Shown: positions 43,799 to 51,716, counted from the stretch's first letter. The stretch: 64,000 nt of DNA from Nocardioides luteus (GCF_015752315.1 NZ_JADOVJ010000001.1:1976501-2040500), one strand, 5' to 3'. Notes: generated by a model from the sequence alone, not told the origin. A program made the numbers and translations.

Positions 43799-44119
43799 TC
43801 AGGCGGCGAGGGCCATCGGACCGGTCGGGCGGGCGCCCGCGCGCAGCGTGCGGGTGACCCGCTCGGTCAGGTCGACCAGACCCAGGCCGAGCGCACCACC
43901 GACGGCCTCGAGCACCTCGGAGCTGGGCTCCTTGCGGCCGCGCTCGATCTCGGAGAGATACTGCGTCGAGACACCGGCATCGCCGGCGACGTCGGCGAGC
44001 GTACGTTCCTGGCGGGATCGCTCCTCGCGGATCACCTGGCCGGCGGCCTCACGCCACAACGGCGCCGCTTTGTCGTCGTCCGGCAGCGCATGGCCGGGAA
44101 ACCTGATCACTTCGCCCAT
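43799..44119 (-). CDS. PopR/ClgR-like XRE transcriptional regulator
   Basis: 106 residues. HTH 'RTLADVAGDAGVSTQYLSEI' and 'ERGRKEPSSEVLEAVGGALG' are the ClgR/PopR signature, and the protein ends in 'TGPMALAA'. A C-terminal Ala-Ala end is the tag through which Streptomyces PopR and ClgR are degraded by ClpP, giving feedback control. The gene converges on the clpP pair, whose promoter carries PopR-type palindromes. PopR and ClgR act as activators of clp genes. I cannot distinguish PopR from ClgR by sequence alone, but the operators favour PopR. Confidence 0.88.
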   Translation of the reverse strand: MGEVIRFPGHALPDDDKAAPLWREAAGQVIREERSRQERTLADVAGDAGVSTQYLSEIERGRKEPSSEVLEAVGGALGLGLVDLTERVTRTLRAGARPTGPMALAA

Positions 44120-44334
44120 GACAACACCCTAGCGCTGCGTACGAGGCCCGAGCGGGCCGTTCGCGCCGGGCGAACACGCCCCTTACCAGGGGTTATATCG
44201 GTCGAACGATAGATGACGGGGACTTGCCAGCGAGCTCCGACACCCCGATAGTGGTCGCACAGTTTCGATCTTTGTGGGTCTACTGTGCACGACCAGAGAA
44301 CTTGTCGAGTCGTTGGTATCACGGGGGAATCGTG

Positions 44335-44844
44335 TTGCATCGCAAGCAGATCGCCTTGGCCGGAATGGCAACGGGACTGGCCATGACGAGCATCGGGATC
44401 GGTGGCCTGATCGTCGGCAACGCCGGGGCCGAGGAGCCGGGCCACAGCTACGCCGCGGGGGAGGAGTCGGGGGTCGACCTGATCTCTCCGGTCTCCCCGG
44501 TCGCGCCGCTGGAGAAGAAGCCGACCACGCCGACGGAGAGCGAGCCGCGCAGCTCGGCTCCTGGGAGCGAGGCGCCCGAGGCGACCGAGACGACGGTCCC
44601 GGCGAGCCCGCGCTCGGTCGAGGAGTCCACCGGGGAGTCGACGTCGCCGCTTCCGGCGCGGCCCACGCAGATTCCGTCGGAGGTGCGGCCCTCCAGCCGT
44701 CCGAGCCCGACGGCGTCGCCGAGCGAGTCCCCGAGCGAGTCGCCGAGCCAGAGCCCCAGCGAGACCCCGAGCGACACCGCCTCGCCGTCGCCGAGCGAGC
44801 CGGCGACCGAGGAGCCGGACCCCTCGGACACGCCCACCGACTGA
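44335..44844 (+). CDS. Ser/Thr/Pro-rich membrane-anchored or secreted protein, paralogue 1
   Basis: About 169 residues. 'KQIALAGMATGLAMTSIGIG' and 'GLIVGNAGAEEP' form a signal sequence or single N-terminal anchor; the remainder is extracytoplasmic, acidic and low complexity, ending in a P-S-E-S/P-S-Q-S type tandem ('SPSESPSESPSQSPSETPSD'). No domain recognised. Likely wall-spanning or O-glycosylated stalk. TTG at 44335 is chosen by analogy with the paralogue at 44955; GTG at 44332 is equally near the GGGGGA site. Confidence 0.6.
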   Translation: MHRKQIALAGMATGLAMTSIGIGGLIVGNAGAEEPGHSYAAGEESGVDLISPVSPVAPLEKKPTTPTESEPRSSAPGSEAPEATETTVPASPRSVEESTGESTSPLPARPTQIPSEVRPSSRPSPTASPSESPSESPSQSPSETPSDTASPSPSEPATEEPDPSDTPTD

Positions 44845-44954
44845 TCCCGGCTCCCGACTGTCGGTCGGCGATGCCCCGGGGAGGGTAACGCCCGAGGCAT
44901 CACTGCCCTACGCTGTGCGCCACACCATGCGCGGGGCGGGTACAGGGAGTCGAG

Positions 44955-45431
44955 TTGCAGAGCAAGCAGGTCGCCGTGGCAGGCATCCTGACCGGCGCGG
45001 TCATGACCGGCCTCGGGGTGGTCGTGCTCCTCGCCGGGCTGGCGGAGGCCGAACGGCCCGACCGTGACCCGGTCACCGGATACGAGGACGTCGGGAACGC
45101 CTATCCCGACGTCGACCCGTTGCCGCCGATGCCTTCCGCCGGCCTGTCTCAGCGCCCCTCGGCGGGCACCTCGGCCGGTCCTGGCGCGGTGGGGCACGGT
45201 GACGGCGAGTCGGTCGGGCCGCGGAGGCCCGGACCGACCGTGACCGAGGACCCGCGCGTCCCGACGGTGCCCCGCGAGCCGGAGGAGCCGGTCGAGACCG
45301 GAGGCTCGACGCCCACCTCCGGCCCCACGGGTTCGGTCGAGCCGGAGCCGACCACCGAGCCGACCGAGTCCGCCGACCCGACGTCGGAGCCGACGCCGAC
45401 GGAGACGGCGACCCCGACCACGGAGCCGTAG
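44955..45431 (+). CDS. Ser/Thr/Pro-rich membrane-anchored or secreted protein, paralogue 2
   Basis: 158 residues from TTG at 44955 with AGGGAG upstream. N-terminus 'KQVAVAGILTGAVMTGLGVV' matches paralogue 1 closely, and the rest is acidic Pro/Thr/Ser/Glu-rich ('PTEPTESADPTSEPTPTETA'). The two genes are a tandem duplication that diverged in the repeat region. No catalytic domain. The gene stops just before the native 3' end of the disrupted hydrolase gene. Confidence 0.6.
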   Translation: MQSKQVAVAGILTGAVMTGLGVVVLLAGLAEAERPDRDPVTGYEDVGNAYPDVDPLPPMPSAGLSQRPSAGTSAGPGAVGHGDGESVGPRRPGPTVTEDPRVPTVPREPEEPVETGGSTPTSGPTGSVEPEPTTEPTESADPTSEPTPTETATPTTEP

Positions 45432-45444
45432 CCGGTCGTCCCGG

Positions 45445-45630
45445 TCACCAGCCCCTGTCGCGCCACTCGGCGAGATGGGGGCGCTCGGCGCCGAGGGTGG
45501 AGTCGTCGCCGTGGCCCGGGTAGAACCAGGTGTCGTCGGGGAGGGTGGCGAAGATGCGCTGCTCGACGTCGTCGAGCAGCTGGGTGAAACGTACGGGATC
45601 CTGCTGGGTGTTGCCGACGCCGCCGGGGAA
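45445..45630 (-). pseudogene. Severed native 3' end of the MBL-fold hydrolase gene (left flank of the element)
   Basis: On the minus strand, from about 45630 to the TGA at 45445, the frame reads 'GGVGNTQQDPVRFTQLLDDV' and 'LPDDTWFYPGHGDDSTLGAE', ending 'HLAEWRDRGW'. This is the C-terminal part of a metallo-beta-lactamase-fold hydrolase whose N-terminal part lies nearly 9 kb away (54240-54920). It has no start and is cut at GGGGAA, where element sequence begins. It marks the attL side of the insertion. Confidence 0.85.
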
Positions 45631-45662
45631 TACGAAGAGTTCTGGACGGGTAATATGGGTTC

Positions 45663-47186
45663 ATGAACGAACCCAACGCGCCGAGAGTGGTGCTGTACGC
45701 GAGGATCAGCGAGGACGTCAGCGGCGATGGACTCAAGGTCGCCGACCAGTTGGAGCGATGTCGCAAGCACGCGGCGGATCGAGGCTGGGACGTCGTGGCA
45801 GAGAAAACCGACAACGACATCACTGCACTCAAGGGCGACGACCGGCCTGGCTACGCCGAGGTGCTGCGTCTCGTCAGGCTGCGCAAGGTCGACCACGTCG
45901 TCGTCTGGCAGACGTCGCGCCTGCTCCGCAACCGCCGCGAACGGGCCGAGGCCATCGAACTGTTTGGTCGCCAGCGCGTGGGCATCATTGCAGTGAAGGG
46001 CGTCTCCTTTGACCTCTCGACCGCCTACGGGCGCGGACAGGCTGGGATCATGGGGGAGTTCGACACGATGGAGTCCGAGGTGAAGTCAGAGCGCATCCTT
46101 GCGGCCGCGACCGAGCGAGCCGAGGCGGGGCGACCGGCCGGTTACCTCGGTTACGGCTGGGTGCAGCACGGCAAGGGCCGAGATGCGACATACGTTGAGG
46201 ACCCGGAGCAGGCGAACATCATCCGCGAGATTGTCGACCGGTTGCTCGCTGGCGACACCCTGCTGGCGATCACCGAGGACCTCAACAGCCGAGACGTCCC
46301 CTCGCCGGAGGCGTCGATGTGGACGCGGCTCACGACTGAGGAGCAGGAGCGCCGTCTGCGCAACGGACGAAAGCCGCCGTCCAAGGCGTGGGGTAAGACC
46401 AGCGTCAAGAAGTTGGCGATCCGGCAGTCGAACGTCGCCATCCGCGTCCATCACCGAGGCAAGAAGGACGAAGCCGAGTTTGACGGAAGCTGGCCGCCCC
46501 TCGTGGACAAGAGCAAGCACGACCGGGTCACTGCGCTGCTGGCCGATCCGAAACGCCGCGTGAACGGCCTCAGCAAGGACGGACCGATCCGTCCTGGTGC
46601 TCGCCGCCATCTGCTGAGTTGGGGCATCGGCGAGTGCGGCGTTTGCGGCGACCGGCTCAGGGTTGCCCCGAAGCAGGGCAGGTACGGCAAGCGACACATC
46701 CTCTACACCTGCGACAGTAAGGGGTGCGTCGGACGCAACGAAGAGTCGGTGGACCTCCTAGTTCGGGCTGTCGTGCTCGACAGACTGTCCCGCCCAGATG
46801 CGTTCGACTGGCTCCGACGAGATGACGACGAAGTGCGGGTGCTCACCGAGCGGGCGGCGTCCCTACGCCAGCGGCTCGACGATGCCGCCGAGGACTACGC
46901 CGACGGTTTGATCGACCGCGAGCAGATGCGCCGAATCACCGCCCGCCTACAGCCCGAACTGGAGCACGCCGAGGACGAGCGCCGCCAGGCGTCGACTGCC
47001 GTCGGCGTGGACGTTCTCCAGCCACTCGCCGAGGATGGCGCAGAAGACCGCTGGGACGCCATGGGCATCACGGAGCGGCGGGCAGTGCTGGAGACTCTCG
47101 GTCTTCGGGTGCGGGTCAACCGACAGCGTCGCGGGCCTGGGTTCGATCCCAACAGCATCGAGTTCATCTGGCCGACGGCGAAGTAA
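45663..47186 (+). CDS. Large serine recombinase (integrase)
   Basis: 507 residues. Resolvase domain with nucleophile region 'VVLYARISEDVSGDGLKVAD' (Ser near 16), 'DVVAEKTDNDITALKGDDRP' and 'VVVWQTSRLLRNRRERAEAI'; recombinase domain around 'VKSERILAAATERAEAGRPA' and 'VAIRVHHRGKKDEAEFDGSW'; zinc ribbon 'CGVCGDRLRVAPKQGRYGKR' with 'YTCDSKGCVGRNEESVD'; and a C-terminal coiled coil rich in Glu/Arg. It catalyses attP x attB integration. ATG at 45663 directly follows TAATAT (45651-45656), so the message may be leaderless. It lies at the left end, next to attL, as expected. Confidence 0.95.
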   Translation: MNEPNAPRVVLYARISEDVSGDGLKVADQLERCRKHAADRGWDVVAEKTDNDITALKGDDRPGYAEVLRLVRLRKVDHVVVWQTSRLLRNRRERAEAIELFGRQRVGIIAVKGVSFDLSTAYGRGQAGIMGEFDTMESEVKSERILAAATERAEAGRPAGYLGYGWVQHGKGRDATYVEDPEQANIIREIVDRLLAGDTLLAITEDLNSRDVPSPEASMWTRLTTEEQERRLRNGRKPPSKAWGKTSVKKLAIRQSNVAIRVHHRGKKDEAEFDGSWPPLVDKSKHDRVTALLADPKRRVNGLSKDGPIRPGARRHLLSWGIGECGVCGDRLRVAPKQGRYGKRHILYTCDSKGCVGRNEESVDLLVRAVVLDRLSRPDAFDWLRRDDDEVRVLTERAASLRQRLDDAAEDYADGLIDREQMRRITARLQPELEHAEDERRQASTAVGVDVLQPLAEDGAEDRWDAMGITERRAVLETLGLRVRVNRQRRGPGFDPNSIEFIWPTAK

Positions 47187-47383
47187 TGGCGTTGGGCTGG
47201 GCCATACAAGTGGTCGTCAACGCCCAACTGAATGTCGGTGACATTTCTTTGATCCGTGGCACTTCAGTCCGTAGCGTTTGAGGCGACCTAGCCAACCTAG
47301 GAATCGAGGCCGCTGCACGGCTTTACGTTGTGCAGTGAGAGAAGGGCTTCGACAGCGACCCCGCTCAACTGGAGTTAGTTGTC

Positions 47384-47623
47384 ATGCCCATTTCGCCCGA
47401 AGTGGCGTACCTTCGCGCTCGCCACGCCAACGCGAAACTGCGTGGAGATGAGACCGTCGCGGCCGAGTGCAAGCGCGACCTCGCTGCCCAGCGCATCGAG
47501 GAGTTCATCAAGCGCACCGTTGACGCGGCTCCGCCGCTGACGAGTGAGCAGCGAACGCGCCTTGCAGGCATCCTGCGCGGTGCTCCGTCCGCTTCGTCCA
47601 GAGGCGGCGCCGATGCTGCCTGA
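47384..47623 (+). CDS. Small helical protein in the element's early operon
   Basis: 79 residues, charged and helical: 'PEVAYLRARHANAKLRGDET', 'AECKRDLAAQRIEEFIKRTV', then 'TSEQRTRLAGILRGA'. No family recognised; it resembles small accessory proteins of actinobacterial integrated elements. ATG at 47384 has GGAG ten bases upstream. The 197 bases before it contain CTGCAC...GTGCAG inverted arms and probably the operon promoter; no gene is supported there. The end overlaps the next gene. Confidence 0.6.
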   Translation: MPISPEVAYLRARHANAKLRGDETVAAECKRDLAAQRIEEFIKRTVDAAPPLTSEQRTRLAGILRGAPSASSRGGADAA

Positions 47624-47906
47624 CAGCCAGCCGCCCCCAGGATCGGGAAGACCTCGCCCTGGCAGGGGCGAGGCCGCGATCCCGACATCATCGAAGATCA
47701 CGCCCATCGTAGAGGAGCACACGGGCCGGTGCCCATGCTCGTGCGGCGTGATGCCGTGCCGCGACGAGAACCACCACCACGTCGCCCACCTCAAGGCGCT
47801 CGTCGGTGACGGCCCCAAGGTCGACGGCTTCCTCCGTCGTCGCCGTCGTGAAGAGCGTCGTCAGCGCCGCGCGGCGTGGCTGGAACAGAACGGCGGTGCT
47901 GCCTGA
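47613..47906 (+). CDS. Cys/His-containing small protein, possible zinc-binding
   Basis: 97 residues. 'GRCPCSCGVMPCRDENHHHV' has four Cys and His residues in a compact cluster, followed by an Arg-rich helix 'FLRRRRREERRQRRAAWLEQ' that could bind DNA or RNA. ATG at 47613 overlaps the previous gene by 11 bases, and its TGA overlaps the next ATG by one (TGATG). Role unknown; position before the ATPase suggests a replication or regulatory accessory (inference). Confidence 0.6.
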   Translation: MLPDSQPPPGSGRPRPGRGEAAIPTSSKITPIVEEHTGRCPCSCGVMPCRDENHHHVAHLKALVGDGPKVDGFLRRRRREERRQRRAAWLEQNGGAA

Positions 47907-48922
47907 TGACTGCCTTCGCCGACCACGATGACCACTCCAACGAGCCGGCGACCGAGCCCGAACCTCGCTACCTGTTCCGGCCTGGCGGCTCCTTCATCCT
48001 CGATGTCGACCCTGACCCGGTGGCGGTCTGGGGCGCCGGGTCCGAGGTGCTCGCCGCACGTGGCGAGGCACTCATGATCGCCGGACCTCAAGGCGTTGGT
48101 AAGACCACGCTCGGCCAGCAGTACGCCCTCGGCCGCTGCGGGTTCGACGAATACGTCAAGCTCCTCGGCTACCCGATCCTCCCCGGCAGCAAGCGCACCC
48201 TCTACCTCGCCATGGACCGCCCCCAGCAGGCAGCCAGGTCGATGCGCCGGATGGTCGGTGAAGCCTGGCGACATGAACTCGATGATCGCCTCGCCGTCTG
48301 GCCGGGACCACCGCCGCACGATCTGGGCAAGTACCCGTGGCTGCTCCGCGACCTGTGCGAGCAGGCCGGCGCCGACACGGTGATCGTGGACTCCCTCAAG
48401 GACGCGTTCATCGGCCTCACCGACGACGAGGCTGCGGCCGGGTGGAACCGGGCTCGACAGACCGCCATCGCCGACGGGGTCGAGGTCCTCGAACTCCAGC
48501 ACCTTCGCAAGAACCCCAACGGCATCAAGTCGGCCGGTCCGACGATGGATGACGTCTACGGCTCGACCTGGCTCACCTCCGGCTGCGGGTCCGTGGTGCT
48601 GCTCACCGGAGCCCCCGGCGATCCCATCGTCGGCCTGCACCACCTCAAGCAGCCCGCCGACCCGGTCGGACCCTTGAAGGTCATCCACGACGCCGACGCC
48701 GGACGCTCCGAGGTGTGGCACGCCACCGACCTCGCCACGGTCGCCCTCGCGACCCCCGGTGGGATCACTGCCCTCGACGCCGCACGGGTGCTGTTCGACA
48801 CCGACAAGCCGGATCTCTCCCAGAAGGAGAAGGCCCGCCGTCGCCTCCTCAAGCTTCCCGGCATCCGCATCGTCGACCCCGGCGACAAGGCCATGAACCG
48901 ACCCACTCGATGGGGCGCGTGA
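47906..48922 (+). CDS. RecA-like AAA ATPase (RepA/DnaB-type hexameric helicase-like)
   Basis: 338 residues. Walker A 'ALMIAGPQGVGKTTLGQQYA' (near 60), 'RTLYLAMDRPQQAARSMRRM', Walker B 'ADTVIVDSLKDAFIGLTDDE', and sensor 'EVLELQHLRKNPNGIKSAGP' with 'VYGSTWLTSGCGSVVLLTG'. This is the AAA_25/RepA-like helicase fold common in actinobacterial phages and islands, where it is thought to act in replication. Co-translated with the upstream gene. An array of CCTACAC repeats and a hairpin lie just downstream, as would suit a replication origin. Confidence 0.85.
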   Translation: MTAFADHDDHSNEPATEPEPRYLFRPGGSFILDVDPDPVAVWGAGSEVLAARGEALMIAGPQGVGKTTLGQQYALGRCGFDEYVKLLGYPILPGSKRTLYLAMDRPQQAARSMRRMVGEAWRHELDDRLAVWPGPPPHDLGKYPWLLRDLCEQAGADTVIVDSLKDAFIGLTDDEAAAGWNRARQTAIADGVEVLELQHLRKNPNGIKSAGPTMDDVYGSTWLTSGCGSVVLLTGAPGDPIVGLHHLKQPADPVGPLKVIHDADAGRSEVWHATDLATVALATPGGITALDAARVLFDTDKPDLSQKEKARRRLLKLPGIRIVDPGDKAMNRPTRWGA

Positions 48923-48937
48923 TGAGCGCCCTCCAGA

Positions 48938-49063
48938 CCTACACACGACCTACACGCGGCCATTCCCTGCTCGTCCTCCACACGCCCACCACGGCCTGCA
49001 CGACCCCCGCCCAAACGACCTACACGCACCCCTACACGACCTACACGCGGCCGCCCCCTACAC
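48938..49063 (+). repeat. Six CCTACAC repeats downstream of the ATPase gene
   Basis: CCTACAC starts at 48938, 48949, 49019, 49031, 49040 and 49057, mostly followed by G or A. They could be iterons of a replication origin for the excised element, or merely the coding of a Thr-Tyr-Thr repeat if a 69-codon frame from ATG 48922 is real. The frame has no other protein-like feature, so iterons are favoured. Confidence 0.5.
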
Positions 49064-49067
49064 GCCA

Positions 49068-49091
49068 CCACCCCCTCCTAGAAGGGGGTGG
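49068..49091. terminator. Nine-bp GC hairpin after the CCTACAC repeats
   Basis: CCACCCCCT and AGGGGGTGG pair perfectly around CCTAGA. It may end the early operon or be part of an origin. Confidence 0.5.
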
Positions 49092-49150
49092 CGTGGGGTC
49101 CTGGTGGTCCCGAAGCGTCATCCATCCATGACCCGAGAGGCACCCACTTC

Positions 49151-49363
49151 ATGACCTCAGCCCGTGGCGTCGCCCGAGCCGCTGCCCACCTGCCCGCCCC
49201 CGACGTCGAAGACCTCGACGCGCTCGACCACCGCATCATCTGCCCGCACTGCCGACGCTCGTACGAGGTGGTCGGCGACTACAAGCTCCGCCGCATCGTG
49301 CCCAACCACAAGATCTGGTGCAGGCGCTACCGCCCCGCACCGAAGGAGGAGTCCCCCTCATGA
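49151..49363 (+). CDS. Small zinc-ribbon protein
   Basis: 70 residues. 'HRIICPHCRRSYEVVGDYKL' supplies a CPHC pair and 'NHKIWCRRYRPAPKEE' further Cys/His ligands. Probably a DNA- or protein-binding ribbon of the element; no family named. ATG at 49151; the stop overlaps the next ATG (ATGA). Confidence 0.6.
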   Translation: MTSARGVARAAAHLPAPDVEDLDALDHRIICPHCRRSYEVVGDYKLRRIVPNHKIWCRRYRPAPKEESPS

Positions 49364-49602
49364 CCACCACCACCTCGCCCGACCGGCAGCGAGCCGCCCG
49401 GATCACCCTCGCCGTCCTCACCGAGGACAAGGCCGCCGCCAACGCCGCCATCACCGAGACCGCCGACGACGGGGCCCCTGCGCTCGCCCGGGTCGTGGCC
49501 GTCCTCGCTGGCGACCTGGCCGCCCTCATGCAGATGACCCACGGTGACGATGCTGCTGACAACGTCCGCCGCTACCTGCTCGACCTCGCCGCCCATGAAT
49601 GA
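49360..49602 (+). CDS. Small helical protein of the element
   Basis: 80 residues, Ala-rich and acidic: 'AARITLAVLTEDKAAANAAI', 'APALARVVAVLAGDLAALMQ', 'DAADNVRRYLLDLAAHE'. Predicted all-helical, no membrane segment. Overlaps the zinc-ribbon gene by four bases. No function assigned. Confidence 0.6.
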   Translation: MTTTTSPDRQRAARITLAVLTEDKAAANAAITETADDGAPALARVVAVLAGDLAALMQMTHGDDAADNVRRYLLDLAAHE

Positions 49603-49813
49603 GCGCCAGCAGACGTCACAGGTCGCCCGCAGACGAACGGAAGCGAGTCGAGCGTCGCGGCGTACGGCGAGCGCCGGACAAGCCCTCAGATCGAAGCAAG
49701 CGATCTCGACGGGAGGGGTAGGGGCGTCACGATCGCTAGACCGATCGCCCCGGAGACCCGTGCCGGTAGGCACGCGTGCGGCCAGACGAGTTTCGCCAGA
49801 AGTTGCATCTTGA
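49595..49813 (+). CDS. Possible small basic protein (low confidence)
   Basis: A 72-codon frame from ATG 49595, overlapping the previous gene by eight bases, encodes an Arg/Ser-rich protein ('NERQQTSQVARRRTEASRAS'). Overlap and orientation fit an operon, but the composition is what random high-GC DNA gives, and no ribosome site is clear. The stretch 49603-49843 otherwise holds no gene. Confidence 0.25.
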   Translation: MNERQQTSQVARRRTEASRASRRTASAGQALRSKQAISTGGVGASRSLDRSPRRPVPVGTRAARRVSPEVAS

Positions 49814-49843
49814 ACTAACCCGATCCGCGAGGAGGATCATCAC

Positions 49844-50068
49844 ATGGATGACGACGACCTGATGCCCCTGCCGAACACCGGCCCGACCATGGCGGGCGCG
49901 GCCAGCGACCTCCGTCGCGACCTCGCCTGGCGGGACCTGTCCATGAAGCTGGAGGAGATCGACGCCGAGCATGTCGCGCGTCCCGGTGACCTTGCCGGGT
50001 GGCGCCGGATCGCCTCCCACTTCCGCGACGACGAGGACGGCTGGGAGCCGCTCCCGATCCGGCCCTGA
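49844..50068 (+). CDS. Small acidic protein of the element
   Basis: 74 residues: 'MDDDDLMPLPNTGPTMAGAA', 'LAWRDLSMKLEEIDAEHVAR', 'GWRRIASHFRDDEDGWEPLP'. Strong ribosome site GAGGAGG about ten bases before ATG 49844. Acidic, helical, no family recognised. It sits just upstream of the capsid gene and could be a scaffold- or regulator-like partner (inference only). Confidence 0.55.
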   Translation: MDDDDLMPLPNTGPTMAGAASDLRRDLAWRDLSMKLEEIDAEHVARPGDLAGWRRIASHFRDDEDGWEPLPIRP

Positions 50069-50277
50069 TGCCTGTGCAGATTCTTTGCAAAGGGGTCTCG
50101 CCGGAACCTAAAATCGGTCCCGAACTGAATACGCCGAATACGGCCAGCGGTCATACCGAGGTCAACCCCCGAGGAACCGGGAAGGTCAACGACGAAGGAG
50201 CCCAGGCGTGGGCCAACGTCGGAGGAACTGGAACGGCCAAGGGCCTAGGAACTAAGGGTCAACCCGTCCGTCAGTAG
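50068..50277 (+). CDS. Possible small protein (low confidence)
   Basis: 69 codons from an ATG that shares one base with the upstream TGA (TGATG). The product is Gly/Asn/Thr-rich without clear secondary structure ('NTASGHTEVNPRGTGKVNDE'). Coupling supports it, composition does not. The following 139 bases to the capsid gene contain a GTCGTC/GACGAC hairpin at 50348-50364 and no gene. Confidence 0.25.
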   Translation: MPVQILCKGVSPEPKIGPELNTPNTASGHTEVNPRGTGKVNDEGAQAWANVGGTGTAKGLGTKGQPVRQ

Positions 50278-50416
50278 CGGCACCCACGCATAGGCCCAGC
50301 GGCCAGCGGTCGAGCAACGCACTCCCGCCAGTCGCTGTCTGGTGCGTGTCGTCTCGTTGACGACGCCAGCCACGTGCCTGTGGGTCCACCTACGGACACA
50401 CGGGAGTGACCCCCTC

Positions 50417-51574
50417 ATGACAGATGAGGAGCGCCTCGCCGCCATCGCGGACGAGGCCCAGAAGATCATCGACCTCGCCAAGCAGAACGACGGCGACGTC
50501 AGCGAGGCCCAGGCCAAGCGCCTCGAAGACCTGGCCAACGAGGGCGAGGCCATCAAGGCCAGGATCGACAAGCGCACCAAGTCCAAGCGGACGGCCGAGG
50601 CCCTCGACCGGCTCGGCAAGGGCGCCACCCTCGGACCTGACGGCCTGCCCGTCACCGGCCTGTTCAACCAGAAGCAGACCAACGACCTGATCCGGGCCGT
50701 CCGGTCCAAGACCGCCATCCGGCTCGACACCAGCCTCAGCAGCGCCCACTTCAAGGCCGCCGCCAAGGCTGCCCACACGGCCGGCTCTCTCAACCTGCCA
50801 GGCGTCGGCTCCGACGTCGTCACCGCCCCCGAGGGCCGCGCCGTCGTCGCGATCCGCGACTTCATGGAGGTCACCAACAACGCCCCCTCGAACGTGCGCT
50901 GGTACAGCCTCGCCAACCCCAGCGACACCGCTGTCGCCATCGTCGCCGAAGGCGGGCTCAAGCCCGAGGCCGACCTGGTTCCCACACCGCACGACGACCC
51001 GCTGATCAAGATCGCCACCCGGTTCGGGTTCACCGATGAGTTGATCGAGGACTCCAGCTTCATGGCGACCGCGATCCAGAACACCCTCCTGCGGGCGGTC
51101 ATGGTGCGCGAGAACCGGTACATCCTCGACACCGTCGCCGCGACGTCCGGGATCATCACCGCCACGACCACCGCCGACGGGCTCATCGACGCGCTCTCGC
51201 TCAACATCGCCAACTCGGTCAGCCTCAACGGCGAGGCACCGTCGGTGCTGCTGATGAATCCGGCGCAGGTGGCCGCGATCCAGCAGGCGAAGGCGTCGAC
51301 CTCCGGCGTCTACATCTCCGACCCGCTCGGACCAGGCCCGACCGCTGTCCACGGTGTCCCGGTCGCCGCCAGCCCGGCAGTGGCCGCAGGGACGGTGTAC
51401 ATCCTGACCCCCGGCTGGGGCCGGTTCTACACCCGCGGCAACGGCGCGCTTCAAGTCGACGTCGGGCTCGCTTCCGGCGACTTCGAGAACAACCGCACCA
51501 GCGTCCGGGTCGAGGAACGCGTCCTCGCCACCGTGCCGCAACCGACGCACGTCACGCGGCTCACCGTGGCCTAG
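50417..51574 (+). CDS. HK97-family phage major capsid protein
   Basis: 385 residues. Residues 1-100 are a charged helical delta-like scaffold segment ('EERLAAIADEAQKIIDLAKQ', 'KRLEDLANEGEAIKARIDKR'); residues 130-385 have the HK97 fold: 'VRWYSLANPSDTAVAIVAEG', 'PLIKIATRFGFTDELIEDSS' (E-loop to spine helix), 'IQNTLLRAVMVRENRYILDT', 'VLLMNPAQVAAIQQAK' and 'GVPVAASPAVAAGTVYILTP'. It forms icosahedral shells. No protease, portal or terminase gene adjoins it. ATG at 50417 is preferred. It is followed by a strong hairpin (51717). Encapsulin is an alternative reading of the fold, but the delta-like arm favours a phage capsid. Confidence 0.9.
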   Translation: MTDEERLAAIADEAQKIIDLAKQNDGDVSEAQAKRLEDLANEGEAIKARIDKRTKSKRTAEALDRLGKGATLGPDGLPVTGLFNQKQTNDLIRAVRSKTAIRLDTSLSSAHFKAAAKAAHTAGSLNLPGVGSDVVTAPEGRAVVAIRDFMEVTNNAPSNVRWYSLANPSDTAVAIVAEGGLKPEADLVPTPHDDPLIKIATRFGFTDELIEDSSFMATAIQNTLLRAVMVRENRYILDTVAATSGIITATTTADGLIDALSLNIANSVSLNGEAPSVLLMNPAQVAAIQQAKASTSGVYISDPLGPGPTAVHGVPVAASPAVAAGTVYILTPGWGRFYTRGNGALQVDVGLASGDFENNRTSVRVEERVLATVPQPTHVTRLTVA

Positions 51575-51716
51575 GAGCTTGCCGGGTGCGTCAACGTCAC
51601 CTCCCAGCGCCGAGGACACGTCCTTTCGGTCGGCGCAGGAGGAGCGATGGTGGCCGAGCGGTCGGTGAATCTCCTTTCTGCCGCGACGACAAGACCACCA
51701 GCGCACCCAGCACCTA

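Noticed and set aside
44161..44220. tRNA- or riboswitch-like structure near CCCCTTACCAGGGG
   Set aside because: Only a short CCCC/GGGG hairpin; no cloverleaf or known aptamer features. No tRNA was recognised anywhere in the window.
48938..49063. CRISPR array
   Set aside because: Repeat unit of seven bases, uneven spacing, no spacers of constant length and no cas genes.
48922..49131. A 69-codon frame after the ATPase gene, start overlapping its stop
   Set aside because: Product is Thr/Tyr/Pro repeats created by the CCTACAC array, and it runs through a terminator-like hairpin; not supported enough to call a gene.
50417..51574. Encapsulin rather than phage capsid
   Set aside because: Charged delta-like N-terminal arm, neighbouring serine integrase and lack of a cargo enzyme gene favour phage origin, though a compartment role is not excluded.
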